The position numbers and the translations under genes were made by a program. This document shows, piece by piece, positions 53,971 to 63,489 of a stretch of DNA of 64,000 bases. The notes under the pieces were generated by a model. It made no database searches. It was not told the origin of the DNA and saw nothing but the letters and a program-made list of their open reading frames with translations. This DNA is from Candidatus Fraserbacteria bacterium (lineage in GTDB: Bacteria > Bipolaricaulota > Bipolaricaulia > RBG-16-55-9 > JAJCYT01). The stretch's first letter is position 1. The number at the start of each line of letters is the position of its first letter. The stretch is from NCBI GenBank assembly GCA_029262795.1, contig JAJCYT010000031.1, forward strand, positions 124,001-188,000, read 5' to 3'.

Positions 53971-54636
53971 ATGAAAAAATATGCCTTGATCTTTCTCATT
54001 TTTATTGCGACAACCACAGCGCTGGCAACTCAGGATTTTCAAAACGCATGGGTTTTTGACTCTGGCGAGCACACGATAAATCTGAATGAAGCAATGATTG
54101 ATCCTGATTCAGGGGATTTAATTTTGAATTATGATCTTGATTTCCAAACCTCTCAAGGATGGCGGTTTTCGTTTTATTCCATGACACCCACCTTGTTCTC
54201 ATTCATCAGAGATGAAAAAAAGTTGCTGGTTAATGGTGAAAGGGTGGACGCTGCAAATCCAGGCATCAGCCTGATTAGAAATGAACTAAGTGTTGGCGAT
54301 ATAAAAAGAGACAGCCTTGCAGGAACAGTTCGAGCAGAACAATTTTTGGCTGAAGGGGAGAGATTTTTAGTGGCTTCGGCCATCTGCAAAAATCCAAACT
54401 TTTTAGCGATGCTGGATGGAACGTTTATCTGGGGTCAGGAAGATTTCATTAACGCAGAGGGAAATCAACAATGTTGTGCAGATTTGGTTGGAGAAGTTAC
54501 CGGGTTTTATGTTGCTATGGTGGCAGAGTTTGAATATCAAACGCGTGCTGTTGAAATTAACGATCTGTCGATTCAGACATACGATTTTCAATTCAGACAT
54601 CCTGTTGATTTGAAAGCGCTTTGTTCATCGGCTTAA
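53971..54636 (+). CDS. Exported protein of unknown function
   Basis: The 221-residue protein has a clear signal peptide (about 1-18, cut near ALA). A beta-rich region follows without a motif that I recognise. A CC pair sits near residue 155 (NQQCCADLVG), and single cysteines occur at SAICKN and near the C-terminus. The ATG at 53971 follows GGAGGG. It lies just after the tRNA and before two more unknown genes. Confidence 0.7.
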   Translation: MKKYALIFLIFIATTTALATQDFQNAWVFDSGEHTINLNEAMIDPDSGDLILNYDLDFQTSQGWRFSFYSMTPTLFSFIRDEKKLLVNGERVDAANPGISLIRNELSVGDIKRDSLAGTVRAEQFLAEGERFLVASAICKNPNFLAMLDGTFIWGQEDFINAEGNQQCCADLVGEVTGFYVAMVAEFEYQTRAVEINDLSIQTYDFQFRHPVDLKALCSSA

Positions 54637-54664
54637 ATCTAATCCGTGCGAGATTGAGGTAAGA

Positions 54665-54904
54665 ATGAATGAAGATTTTCTCAAAAAGCTGATTGCTGAA
54701 GTCAGCGATGATTTTATAAAAGCTGATATTGCCAACGCATTTGAAACCAGATGGCAGGAATTCATGGCCATGTCTGAAGATGAACTGGATCACCTTCATG
54801 ACAAGACCAAAGCCTATGCCATGTTCGTTGCAGGCATGGTGTTCGGGGTTAAATACCGCAACAATTTTTTAGATCGTGGGAAAGATCAAAAGGATTCATC
54901 GTGA
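54665..54904 (+). CDS. Small hypothetical protein
   Basis: A 79-residue, acidic, helical protein has a good GAGGTAAGA ribosome site and ends with a 4-base overlap into the next gene. One hydrophobic helix (AYAMFVAGMVFGVKY) lies near the middle, too short and charged at its ends to be a sure membrane span. No known motif. Confidence 0.6.
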   Translation: MNEDFLKKLIAEVSDDFIKADIANAFETRWQEFMAMSEDELDHLHDKTKAYAMFVAGMVFGVKYRNNFLDRGKDQKDSS

Positions 54905-55461
54905 CGTTTGAAATTGGAGACCCATACCAAACAGCCAGGAAAACTTATGAGCCCATCACACAGTACAGTTTTCGAGCTGGCCGTCATGAATTGGGCTTGA
55001 TCCTGTCGAATCCCACGCCAGAACATATTCAAGGTTTGTGCGATTGCAAAGCTGAGGTGGCATTCTACGCCGAAGAAGATGTGATCTTTTTTCTCTATTA
55101 TTTCCCTGGAGAAATTGGTTGGACGGAAGTGCCATTTAACTATCATTTGCTTCCATCTGCTGAGCGATCATTGCCTGACGATCCAACCGGATTGCCAAAG
55201 GTATTTCGAGATCGATTGGATATGGTTTTTGTGAATAAGCAAACCAACGTGGTTGAGGGCATCCGAAGCAACCGTTTTGGACATGGTTTTACCGTCGCTT
55301 TCCGAGAAGCGCTTATTACCCAAGCCAAGCAACCGTGGGTGGGGCAAGCCATGTGGAATCGTCGCATCAGGCAAATCTATGCGCATCATCAAAACACCAA
55401 TTCCATGCTCATTGATTGTGATTATCAGTGCGTGCTCCAAGGATTAGAAACTCGATGGTAA
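54901..55461 (+). CDS. Hypothetical protein
   Basis: The 186-residue soluble protein begins with GTG at 54901, overlapping the preceding gene by 4 bases (GTGA), so the two are coupled. It has conserved-looking ELGLILSNPTPEHIQGL, VIFFLYYFPGEIGW and a helical C-terminus with WVGQAMWNRRIRQIY. I do not recognise a family. It is not an obvious enzyme by motif; the pair with the 79-residue protein may be a small module. Confidence 0.65.
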   Translation: MTFEIGDPYQTARKTYEPITQYSFRAGRHELGLILSNPTPEHIQGLCDCKAEVAFYAEEDVIFFLYYFPGEIGWTEVPFNYHLLPSAERSLPDDPTGLPKVFRDRLDMVFVNKQTNVVEGIRSNRFGHGFTVAFREALITQAKQPWVGQAMWNRRIRQIYAHHQNTNSMLIDCDYQCVLQGLETRW

Positions 55462-55479
55462 AGTCGAAAAAATGAAACC

Positions 55480-55989
55480 TTAGAGTTCACTTGATTGTTT
55501 GAGCAACCACGACATATGGGCAATTCGTTCCACAATCAGATGGCGATTGAACGCTTCTTCTAAAGAACTTCCCACACTGACTGGACCATGCTTGGCCATT
55601 AAAACCGCCTGTCGATTTCCTAATGCTCGGGCTGTATGTTGAGCAAGTTCTTCAGTGCCAGTTGCACCAAACGTTGCGGTTTCGATATGTGAGCCGATGT
55701 AAAGGTGGAGTTCTTCACTGTCCAAATTTAATGGTTTTTGTAAAAAGCTCCAGGCAGTTGCATAGAGGCTGTGGGTGTGAACCACGGCTTTGACATCCGC
55801 GCGCGCGTGATAGATCGCCAGATGCACACGCTTTTCGCTGGACGCTTGATGTGGCCCTTCCAAATGGTTTCCTTCGAGATCAATGATGATGACATCCTGT
55901 GGGGTTTGATTCTCATACGGAAGACCACTGGCCGTGATATAGATTTGATCACTATCACGGATACTGAAATTGCCCAGGTTGCTGACCAC
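55480..55989 (-). CDS. Class II aldolase/adducin-family protein with uncertain start
   Basis: From the GTG at 55989 the protein has 169 residues with VSNLGNFSIRD, the zinc-ligand pair in AVVHTHSLYATAW, and the later AVLMAKHGPVSVGSSLEEAF, all typical of fuculose-phosphate aldolase-like enzymes. Protein-like sequence (AEIIRVAKLARDQGL) continues at least 24 codons upstream, as expected for the family N-terminus, but without ATG, GTG or TTG. ATT at 56061 stands just after AAGGGG. The gene follows a PfkB sugar kinase on the same strand. Confidence 0.8.
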   Translation of the reverse strand: MVSNLGNFSIRDSDQIYITASGLPYENQTPQDVIIIDLEGNHLEGPHQASSEKRVHLAIYHARADVKAVVHTHSLYATAWSFLQKPLNLDSEELHLYIGSHIETATFGATGTEELAQHTARALGNRQAVLMAKHGPVSVGSSLEEAFNRHLIVERIAHMSWLLKQSSEL

Positions 55990-56072
55990 AAGTCCTTGAT
56001 CCCGTGCCAGCTTGGCAACTCGAATGATTTCAGCTTTGAGATGTTTGGAAGCGATTTGAATCCCCTTAAGTT

Positions 56073-57032
56073 TTATGAGTCACTGATTGTTTGAATTAAC
56101 GCTTCAACAGAAGCCAGATCTGGCAAAGCGCTCATGGCACCGAGTTTGGTTGCCGCCAATCCACCGCAGGCATTTGCAAATTGGATCATGCTGCGCAAGG
56201 TGGCTTCATCCAATTCAGCAATCGATTGTGAAAGTCTGCTGAGTTGAAAGCAAAACCCGCCCACAAAAGCATCGCCGCTGCCCGTGGTGTCCACCACAGC
56301 AACATCAGCCACAGGCACAGTGCCTCGGACTTGATGGTTGTCAAAATATGCGCCGTCTCCGCCGAGAGACACGCAACAGAGTTGGATGTTTTGTTCTAGT
56401 AAAGCACTACATCCTTGCTGTAAATCATTGGTTCCTGTCAAGAATCTCAATTCAGATTCATTCATCTTGATGACCGTGGCGAACTTGGAGGCAGACTTAA
56501 TCCAGCGTTTCGCTTCATCGAGATCAGCCCAGACTGCAGGGCGTAAATTGACATCAAATACCACATGGTGTTTGGCATCTTTGGCCCACTGTGCTGCTTT
56601 GAGTGTGGCCTCACGGCTTTGATTCGCCAGGCTGACCGAGCCGAAGTAAAACACTTGTGCTGATTCAATCACGTTTTTTGGCAAATCATCGACACTTAAT
56701 TTTTCTGCCGCACCATGATAAAGCGCAAAGTGTTGCTCGGTTGGACGGGGAGAGGCAACCACCGCCAGCATCGTGGGGGCAACAGGATCAGCCTGGAAAT
56801 GAGTGATATCCACGCCTGCCAGTTGTAAAGATTCCTGAAGCAATTTTCCGAATTCATCGTTTCCCACTCTGCCGATAAAGCCGACGTCTGCGCCCAAACG
56901 ACCCAGAGTCACAGCCACATTGGCAGGCGCACCGCCTGGAGAAGGCTTGAGTGATTCTGCTTCTTTTAAAGGTGTTCCAGGTTCGGCAAACAAGTCGATG
57001 AGAGCTTCACCCAATCCCACAATTTTTGGCAT
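56073..57032 (-). CDS. PfkB-family carbohydrate kinase (fructokinase-like)
   Basis: The 319-residue sugar kinase has GEALIDLFAEPG, the GGAPANVAVTLGRLGADVGF sugar-binding stretch and the catalytic anion-hole DTTGSGDAFVGGFCFQL, where the canonical form is DTTGAGDAF. Fructokinases match best. The aldolase gene is 11 bases downstream, so the two probably handle one sugar: phosphorylation, then retro-aldol cleavage. The sugar is unknown; deoxyribose- or methylthioribose-like by-products are possibilities. Confidence 0.88.
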   Translation of the reverse strand: MPKIVGLGEALIDLFAEPGTPLKEAESLKPSPGGAPANVAVTLGRLGADVGFIGRVGNDEFGKLLQESLQLAGVDITHFQADPVAPTMLAVVASPRPTEQHFALYHGAAEKLSVDDLPKNVIESAQVFYFGSVSLANQSREATLKAAQWAKDAKHHVVFDVNLRPAVWADLDEAKRWIKSASKFATVIKMNESELRFLTGTNDLQQGCSALLEQNIQLCCVSLGGDGAYFDNHQVRGTVPVADVAVVDTTGSGDAFVGGFCFQLSRLSQSIAELDEATLRSMIQFANACGGLAATKLGAMSALPDLASVEALIQTISDS

Positions 57033-57101
57033 TCAATCACCTGCGCTAAATGAAGGCTTGATGAAAACAAAGATATCGTGTTGTTGGAGAAGAAACAAAA
57101 T

Positions 57102-57130
57102 TTCGCACTTGACGGATTGAACAGTATAAT
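57102..57130 (+). promoter_or_regulatory. Promoter of the DAHP synthase gene
   Basis: TATAAT (57125-57130) is preceded at 17 bp by TTCGCA (57102-57107). The leader before the ATG at 57174 is about 37 bases and ends with AGAGGT. A TTGACG at 57109 is too near (10 bp) to serve as the -35. Confidence 0.6.
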
Positions 57131-57173
57131 CTGTGCTTGCTGGTTTATGGCAAAAGAATAGAGGTAATTACCC

Positions 57174-58544
57174 ATGGCACAATCTTGGCGTCCGGACAGT
57201 TGGCGGTCGAAGCCATTTATCCAAATGCCTGACTATAAAGACACACAGCATTTGGAAACCGTTGAAAACACATTGAGCAAATATCCACCTTTGGTGTTTG
57301 CCGGTGAAGCCAGACAACTGAAAAAGAACCTGGCCAAAGTGGCTGCAGGCGAAGCCTTTTTATTGCAAGGCGGCGACTGTGCCGAAAGCTTTGCCGAGTT
57401 TCACCCTGACGCCATCCGTGATACCTTCCGTGTGATGTTGCAAATGGCGGTGGTCATGACATTTGCAGGCAAACTGCCCGTGGTCAAGGTGGGGCGCATG
57501 GCGGGGCAATTTGCCAAGCCGCGTTCTGCGGACATGGAAAACCAAAACGGAACAGAGCTGCCATCCTATCGTGGTGACATTATTAACCGCATCAACTTTG
57601 ACGCTGAGTCCAGAGAGCCAAACCCTGAACGTATGGTTCAGGCCTACAATCAGGCTGCGGCCACGCTGAACTTGCTTCGTGCTTTTTCACAAGGGGGATA
57701 TGCAGATTTACATCAGGTGCATCGATGGAATCTCGACTTTATCTCTGACAGTTCACAGGGTGAACGCTATGAGGATTTGGCTATGAGGATTGAAGAATCT
57801 TTACAGTTTATGGCCGCCTGCGGCATCAATGAGCGAACGGCCAGCCCGATTCGCGAAACCGATTTCTTTACCTCACATGAAGCGTTGCTGTTGCCTTATG
57901 AACAGGCATTGACTCGCATCGATAGCACCACGGACGACTGGTACGACGTATCTGCCCACTTCCTTTGGGTGGGGGCGAGAACGGGGCAGCTTGAAAATGC
58001 GCATCTTGAGTTTGCACGCGGAATTAAAAACCCACTGGGCATCAAGTGTGCGCCGGATCTGGATACCGACCGCCTGTTGAAAATGATTGATTTATTGAAC
58101 CCTGAAAACGAGCCCGGACGCCTTACCTTGATTGTCCGCGTGGGCCATGATCAGGTCCAGGAGAAACTTCCTCACTTGATTCGGGCTGTTGAAAAGGAAG
58201 GCAAATCAGTGGTTTGGTCGTGTGATCCGATGCACGGCAATACGGTCAAAGCAGATTCCGGTTACAAAACGCGCCCGTTTGATTACATTCTTTCTGAGGT
58301 CCAAAATTTCTTTGCTGTGCATCGCGCGGAAGGCACACACCCTGGAGGCATCCATTTGGAAATGACCGGGCAGGATGTGACCGAATGTACTGGCGGTGCG
58401 CAGGAGATCACCGATCACAAACTGGCCGAGCGTTATCACACTCACTGCGATCCAAGGCTCAATGCAAGTCAGGCATTGGAGCTGGCTTTTTTGATCGCGG
58501 ATGAATTGGCTTCAGCCCGAAAACAGGCGCAGCAAAGGGCCTAA
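57174..58544 (+). CDS. Class II 3-deoxy-7-phosphoheptulonate (DAHP) synthase
   Basis: The 456-residue enzyme makes DAHP from phosphoenolpyruvate and erythrose 4-phosphate, the first step of aromatic amino acid synthesis. It has the plant/Mycobacterium (class II) signature: the N-terminal [90 protein letters not shown] and the metal site [15 protein letters not shown]. Full length. No other aromatic-pathway gene is in the window. It converges with the MocR regulator (4-base overlap of the 3' ends). Confidence 0.95.
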   Translation: MAQSWRPDSWRSKPFIQMPDYKDTQHLETVENTLSKYPPLVFAGEARQLKKNLAKVAAGEAFLLQGGDCAESFAEFHPDAIRDTFRVMLQMAVVMTFAGKLPVVKVGRMAGQFAKPRSADMENQNGTELPSYRGDIINRINFDAESREPNPERMVQAYNQAAATLNLLRAFSQGGYADLHQVHRWNLDFISDSSQGERYEDLAMRIEESLQFMAACGINERTASPIRETDFFTSHEALLLPYEQALTRIDSTTDDWYDVSAHFLWVGARTGQLENAHLEFARGIKNPLGIKCAPDLDTDRLLKMIDLLNPENEPGRLTLIVRVGHDQVQEKLPHLIRAVEKEGKSVVWSCDPMHGNTVKADSGYKTRPFDYILSEVQNFFAVHRAEGTHPGGIHLEMTGQDVTECTGGAQEITDHKLAERYHTHCDPRLNASQALELAFLIADELASARKQAQQRA

Positions 58545-60052
58545 GCACTGGTGGCTGTTTCAATGGCTTGGGCCAGTTCTTTTACGTTGGTTTCGATCTG
58601 GGATTCAGTCGCGCTGCTGAATCCCAGCAGCAACCCATCTCGATGATGTTGATCCAGATAATTTAATGACAAAGCAACATTTTGAGCGTTGTATTTTTCC
58701 AAGTGTTTGGTCACATCTTGAACACGAACATTTTCGGGCAGCCAAATGTTGAGATGCATCCCGCCGTCATTGGGTCCAATTTCAATCATCTCTCCCAAAT
58801 GTTTTTTTAATGCGTCGAGCAGATGATTACGGCGTTGATGATACAGTTTTCGCATCCGCCGAATATGTCTGGAAAAATGTCCTTCCTGAATAAATTCAGC
58901 CAGCACTGCTTGAGACAACAAAGGCACATTGTTTCCCGTGGGCAGGTAAACGCCCACAAAGGCATCGACCAAATCCGGTGGAAGGATAAGGTAAGACAAG
59001 CGAAGTGCAGGAAACAACACCTTGCTAAATGTGCCCATGTAAATGACGCGGCCTTGATGATCCAGTCCTTGTAACGAAGCCAGTGGTGGGCCGCTGTAGC
59101 GAAATTCGCTGTCGTAATCATCTTCCAGAATCCAGGATTCATGTTGCGAGGCCCACTTCAATAATTGCAGCCTGCGGGGCAAACTCATCGTCATGCCCAA
59201 CGGATATTGGTGAGATGGGGTGACAATCGCCATGCGGGCATCCGCTTGAAGCTGAATCCCCTGCTCAACTTGGATGCCTTCATCATCGACAGGCACAGGA
59301 ACAATTTTGTGTCCCAGGTACATCATCACACCTTTTGATCCACTGTAGCCAGGTTCCTCAACCCAAACAGAATCATTTGGGTTGACCAAGGCTTGGGCTG
59401 CTGTGAAAAATCCTTGCTGTGAGCCTGAAACAATCAGTATTTGATCTGCTTCACACCGTACCGCGCGTGAGGTGCGCACATAGCGGGCAATGGCTTCGCG
59501 TAAAGGTCGATAGCCCAACGGATCTTGATGATAGCCAAAATGGTTGGCTGAAAGCTTTCGCTGCATTTTGGTCGAAAGCTTTGTCCATAACTCAAAAGGA
59601 AAGACTTCTAGTTCAGGAACACCGATCACAAAAATATGGTTGGTGTCTCGATAAATGTTTTGCGCACGGGCCAATTTTCCAAGCCAAATCAGTGATTGGC
59701 CGCGCTGCGATAAATGCCGTTCTGTTTCAGAAAACTGTGGTGAAGGTTTTACGAAAGCAAAGCTCAAATCATCCGGAAGCTGATGGCTGACAAAGGTGCC
59801 AGCGCCCACAAAAGATTCCAGATAACCTTCTGTGATCAATTGAGAAAACGCTGATTTAATTGTATTTCGAGACACATCATACAGGCTGGCCAACTCTCTG
59901 GTTGAAGGCAGTTTGGTGCCTGATTCAAGCTGCTGATTTAAAATGGCTCGACGTAGCTCGCTGTAAATCTGTTGATACAGAGGGGTGTCTTGACTTCGGT
60001 CCAATTGGACAAGGGAAGGCATCAATTGCTCTGAATTTCGCGGTGTTTTCAT
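58541..60052 (-). CDS. MocR-family transcription regulator (GntR HTH + aminotransferase domain)
   Basis: The 503-residue regulator has a GntR winged helix (about 10-80) with [20 protein letters not shown] and [21 protein letters not shown] class I aminotransferase-like domain follows with [21 protein letters not shown] and the PLP lysine in [15 protein letters not shown]. Such proteins use PLP or a PLP adduct as effector (PdxR, GabR). I chose the ATG at 60052 with GGAG 6 bases before it. The inverted repeat just upstream is a likely operator shared with the divergent lipoprotein. Confidence 0.92.
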   Translation of the reverse strand: MKTPRNSEQLMPSLVQLDRSQDTPLYQQIYSELRRAILNQQLESGTKLPSTRELASLYDVSRNTIKSAFSQLITEGYLESFVGAGTFVSHQLPDDLSFAFVKPSPQFSETERHLSQRGQSLIWLGKLARAQNIYRDTNHIFVIGVPELEVFPFELWTKLSTKMQRKLSANHFGYHQDPLGYRPLREAIARYVRTSRAVRCEADQILIVSGSQQGFFTAAQALVNPNDSVWVEEPGYSGSKGVMMYLGHKIVPVPVDDEGIQVEQGIQLQADARMAIVTPSHQYPLGMTMSLPRRLQLLKWASQHESWILEDDYDSEFRYSGPPLASLQGLDHQGRVIYMGTFSKVLFPALRLSYLILPPDLVDAFVGVYLPTGNNVPLLSQAVLAEFIQEGHFSRHIRRMRKLYHQRRNHLLDALKKHLGEMIEIGPNDGGMHLNIWLPENVRVQDVTKHLEKYNAQNVALSLNYLDQHHRDGLLLGFSSATESQIETNVKELAQAIETATSA

Positions 60053-60069
60053 GCAGGTCTCCAATTAAA

Positions 60070-60117
60070 AATGGGTCTATCATATTATGAATTAATGGAT
60101 CTTTTAATAGACCCATT
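60070..60117. promoter_or_regulatory. 11-bp inverted repeat between mocR and the lipoprotein gene
   Basis: AATGGGTCTAT (60070-60080) and ATAGACCCATT (60107-60117) are perfect arms around a 26-base AT-rich centre that contains TATTATGAAT. A half-similar AATGGATC lies at 60094. MocR regulators bind pairs of short repeats in such divergent regions. The arms could control both genes. Confidence 0.55.
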
Positions 60118-60177
60118 AAGATTTTACACTGGTTTCAAAATATTCCAAAATGACGATCACTTGAAAGGGAAAATAAA

Positions 60178-61224
60178 ATGATTTTCCAGAAGCAATTTTC
60201 AATGGCTTTTATTATTTTATTGATGCTTGGATTAGGATTGATGGGCTGTAACCATAAAAAACTTATCGAAACCGGATTTGCTTTAAGTGGAAGTGACCCC
60301 ATATTGGCGCGTGGTGCCAAGGGCGACTGGGATGGGGCACGAATTGATCCTGGTGGCATGGTTTTTCATGATGGTCAGTTTCATATGATTTTCAATGCTT
60401 TTTCCAAATGGCCAGGCAATGTTGAGATGGGCTATGCTGTTTCCAGCGATGGTATCCATTGGGAAAAACAGGGTGATGGCCCCGTCTTCAAAACCAGTGA
60501 TGTGCCTTATGCTGAAGTGGCAGCATCGGCCTCCAGTTTGTTGGTCGAAGATGATGGCACCTGGGTGCTCTACTTCCATGTTTGGCAAACCCGAAGTGCA
60601 AGCCTCGGCAATGGTTTCATTGGACGTGCAACAGCAGCACAGCCTCAAGGGCCGTGGACAGTTGATCCCGAACCTGTGTTGCGCATGAGTGAAGATGAGA
60701 ATGAATGGGATGGTGGACAAGTCTCGCAGGCCAACGTCCATAAAACCGAAAATGGTTATCTGATGTATTACACCGGCGCAGATAAAAAGGGCTATATGCG
60801 TATCGGTTTGGCCACCAGTGCGGATGGCATTCACTGGGTAAAGCATGATGATCCTGCCACTACGGAAGTGTCTTATGCAAACAGCGATCCTTTACTGGCT
60901 CCTAAAAGTGATTCATGGGAGAGCAATGGTATTTATCAGTCCCGCGTTGTGGTTACACCGGATGGCTGGATTATGCTCTACAAAAGTTTTGGCCTCTTTC
61001 CACAGAACAACGGCCTCGGTTTTGCCAGCAGTGAAGATGGGATTAACTGGGTGAAAGTAGAACAAAATCCGTTGATTTTTCCAAATATTGTGCCAGGACA
61101 GGGTGGGTTTGGTCAACCAGCACTTCTCTACGAAAAGGAAACTTATTGGCTCTATGCCGAAAGCATTTCTCTGAGTGGGTCAGCAGGGATCTTTTTAATT
61201 AATAACGAAGCCCCGATCTTTTAA
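60178..61224 (+). CDS. Lipoprotein with glycosidase-like five-blade propeller
   Basis: The 348-residue lipoprotein has a type II signal peptide ending LMGC (lipobox). Repeated blades of the GH43/GH32/GH130 superfamily style follow: DPGGMVFHDGQFHMIFNAFS, GYAVSSDGIHWEKQG, LLVEDDGTWVLYFHVWQ, GYLMYYTGADKKGYMRIGLA, TSADGIHWVKHD, and a final SEDGINWVKVEQNPL. The catalytic acids of true glycosidases are not obvious. A clear paralogue lies at 62444-63469. It probably sits on the outer face of the membrane. Confidence 0.82.
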   Translation: MIFQKQFSMAFIILLMLGLGLMGCNHKKLIETGFALSGSDPILARGAKGDWDGARIDPGGMVFHDGQFHMIFNAFSKWPGNVEMGYAVSSDGIHWEKQGDGPVFKTSDVPYAEVAASASSLLVEDDGTWVLYFHVWQTRSASLGNGFIGRATAAQPQGPWTVDPEPVLRMSEDENEWDGGQVSQANVHKTENGYLMYYTGADKKGYMRIGLATSADGIHWVKHDDPATTEVSYANSDPLLAPKSDSWESNGIYQSRVVVTPDGWIMLYKSFGLFPQNNGLGFASSEDGINWVKVEQNPLIFPNIVPGQGGFGQPALLYEKETYWLYAESISLSGSAGIFLINNEAPIF

Positions 61225-61251
61225 ACTTACGCCGATTTAGATTAGATAAAC

Positions 61252-61291
61252 ATGACAAAAAGCCACCCTTAATTGGGTGGCTTTTTGTCAT
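61252..61291 (+). terminator. Strong terminator after the propeller lipoprotein
   Basis: A 17-bp perfect stem (61252-61268 with 61275-61291, 6-base loop) has a T5 run inside the descending arm. It separates the two lipoprotein genes. Confidence 0.92.
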
Positions 61292-61362
61292 CTATTAAAA
61301 AGTATTGTAAGCTGAGTTGAGTGAGAACCTGCTACATTAATGAAGCCTGGGAAGAGGGGCAA

Positions 61363-62376
61363 ATGATGATTCGTCATTTCAAAACGTTGGGTATTTTTTT
61401 ATTGGCAGCAATTTTTTCTGTCGGTTTTCTAACTGCTTGTGATAACAACCAAACCAGTCAACAAGATCAACAAAACACAGATACCACCAATACCGATCAA
61501 ACTGAACCTGAAGTTCAACTGGTTGATCTGGCATTGAAGTTGGAAGCGGAAGAAACCTACCGGATGAAAATCACCACAACAGAAGATACCACTCAAACGA
61601 TGTTTGGTGAAACCACCAAGACCAAAAGTGAATCCGAAACAATTTACAAAATTGATGTCATAAACGTAGATGAAGATGGCAGTACCACACTGAAGTACAC
61701 GTATGAATCGATGAAAAGTATGTCTGATGGAGCGGTTGTTTTTGATTCCAATCTAGGCACTCAAACTGACAATCCACAGGGCAGAATTTATCAAACGTTG
61801 ATTGGAAATAGTTATAATGTTGTGCTCACCCCAATGGGCGAGATTCAATCCGTCAGTGGTGTTAATGAATTGATTGACACGATGCTGGATACAGTTGATT
61901 CTGAAATTCGTGATTTGATAGAACCACTTGTAAAAAGCATTGTCGGTGAAGAATCCATCAAGGATTTAATGCAAACTTCATTTGGAATGTATGCGGCAGA
62001 ACCAGTGAAGGTTGGGGATGAATGGACTGAATCTTGGTCGACCACCACTGGGTTTGCGGCCAATTTTGAAACCACTGTCAAATTTACAGAACTCACAGAT
62101 AATGGCATTAAGTTAAATACCACAATGACACTAAGCGACAACCCCAAAGCGGAAGCACTTGAGTTTGGTCCGTTTAAGATGCGATTCAACAACTTGAGCG
62201 GTGAAGGCAAAGGCGAATTTGAGCTTGACCAGGCCACAGGGCTCTTTAACACTGCAACGATCACACAAAAATTTGATGCTGAATTAGAACTCGAAGGCTT
62301 AGAAGTGATTACCAGTGATGAACCTGCAACAATTAGTGGCACCTCAGAAACCAAATATGAATTGTTGAAAAGTTAA
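61363..62376 (+). CDS. Lipoprotein resembling DUF6263 family
   Basis: The 337-residue protein has a lipobox signal (FLTAC near residue 25), a Gln/Thr/Asp-rich spacer (about 27-50) and a beta-rich outside domain. Its pattern, LKLEAEETYRMKITTTEDTT, VKVGDEWTESWS and ATGLFNTATITQKF, resembles DUF6263-type lipoproteins of unknown function. ATG at 61363 behind GAGGGG. It stands between the two propeller paralogues and has its own terminator. Confidence 0.72.
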   Translation: MMIRHFKTLGIFLLAAIFSVGFLTACDNNQTSQQDQQNTDTTNTDQTEPEVQLVDLALKLEAEETYRMKITTTEDTTQTMFGETTKTKSESETIYKIDVINVDEDGSTTLKYTYESMKSMSDGAVVFDSNLGTQTDNPQGRIYQTLIGNSYNVVLTPMGEIQSVSGVNELIDTMLDTVDSEIRDLIEPLVKSIVGEESIKDLMQTSFGMYAAEPVKVGDEWTESWSTTTGFAANFETTVKFTELTDNGIKLNTTMTLSDNPKAEALEFGPFKMRFNNLSGEGKGEFELDQATGLFNTATITQKFDAELELEGLEVITSDEPATISGTSETKYELLKS

Positions 62377-62403
62377 ACCTTAATAAAAAGATAGACCTAT
62401 TTG

Positions 62404-62446
62404 AAACAGGGTTGAACATTTTGCGTTCAACCCTGTTTTGTTTTTA
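62404..62446 (+). terminator. Terminator of the DUF6263-like gene
   Basis: A perfect 14-bp stem (62404-62417 with 62425-62438, 7-base loop) is followed by TTGTTTTT. It overlaps the last codon of the convergent propeller gene. Confidence 0.92.
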
Positions 62447-63469
62447 CCTAAATGAGCCTGAGAAGGTCGATACAAAAATATCTGTACCACCATCAAACGT
62501 ATCAGCTTCCAAATAGAAATAATATGTGCCATTTCGATAAGCCAATTCTGGATACCAAGGGTTGCGATTGACGTCCGAACGTGCCAGCACAGGTGTGGGC
62601 TGGATTTTCTCCCAGTTGATGCCATCATCACTGGTGGCAATGTTATAGCCTTGATTGCGGAAGTTGCCATTAAATGAACTGTAGAGCATCACCCAGCCGT
62701 CTGGCGTATTGATCACGCGCGGGTCCTGGATGTTCACTTCCCAATCTTGTGTTTTTCTTAGGATGGGATCACTTTTTGAAAAAGTGCCACTGGTGGAAGG
62801 ATTGTTGTATTTGGTCCATTCAAGCCCGTCATCACTGGTGGCCAGACCGATGGCCATGTCACCTTCATCGTTTCCGGCGGCGTAGTAGAGAAAGTAACCC
62901 CCATCTGTTTTGATCACATTGGTGATCGCCAAAAAGTTTTCGTCCCATTCGCCATCACTGCCAGGTTCCAGCAAGACTTGATCATCCATCACCCAGGTTG
63001 AGGTTGGGGTTTGTGCGGTGGCCCGAAGCACGCCCAAGGTGGGATTACCCTGGCTGTTAAACGGTGCGAAATAAAACACCCAGGTGCCGTCATCCTCCAC
63101 GATGGCGCTGGTTAACAAGGCAAGGCGGACACCATCAAACGGCACACTGCCATGAGAGAACACGGGCTGTTCCATCACCTCGGTCCATTGAACGCCATCT
63201 TCTGAAGTGAGATAACCCACTTGTGAAGGCTGAGGCCAACCTCGGTAACCATTACGAAACATATGAAACTGTCCGTCATGAAACACCACGGCACCAGGTG
63301 CGGTATGTCGAGCGTCCCATTCGTTGTTGGCACCGTGGCGAACCACAGGGCGGTTGAGATCAAACTCAAATTTCACCAAGTTTTCCTGAGCTTTGATGTC
63401 TGCATTGTCGCTGGCTGAAAATAAGAAAAACATCCCTAAACATAAAACACAAATCTTCAAATATCGCAT
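62444..63469 (-). CDS. Exported glycosidase-like propeller, paralogue of the 60178 gene
   Basis: The 341-residue protein has a signal peptide (about 1-20) without a lipobox; the sequence near its end is FSASDNADI. Blade motifs match the lipoprotein paralogue almost in order: PGAVVFHDGQFHMFRNGYRG, GYLTSEDGVQWTEVM, AIVEDDGTWVFYFAPFN, MAIGLATSDDGLEWTKYN and NTPDGWVMLYSSFNG. One copy is lipid-anchored and the other is probably released or anchored only by its signal. The MerR-like gene lies upstream on the same strand. Confidence 0.82.
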   Translation of the reverse strand: MRYLKICVLCLGMFFLFSASDNADIKAQENLVKFEFDLNRPVVRHGANNEWDARHTAPGAVVFHDGQFHMFRNGYRGWPQPSQVGYLTSEDGVQWTEVMEQPVFSHGSVPFDGVRLALLTSAIVEDDGTWVFYFAPFNSQGNPTLGVLRATAQTPTSTWVMDDQVLLEPGSDGEWDENFLAITNVIKTDGGYFLYYAAGNDEGDMAIGLATSDDGLEWTKYNNPSTSGTFSKSDPILRKTQDWEVNIQDPRVINTPDGWVMLYSSFNGNFRNQGYNIATSDDGINWEKIQPTPVLARSDVNRNPWYPELAYRNGTYYFYLEADTFDGGTDIFVSTFSGSFR

Positions 63470-63489
63470 CTGGAAAATCTCCTAAAATT

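Noticed and set aside
57109-57130. TTGACG as the -35 of the DAHP synthase promoter
   Set aside because: It lies only 10 bp from TATAAT; TTCGCA at 17 bp is better placed.
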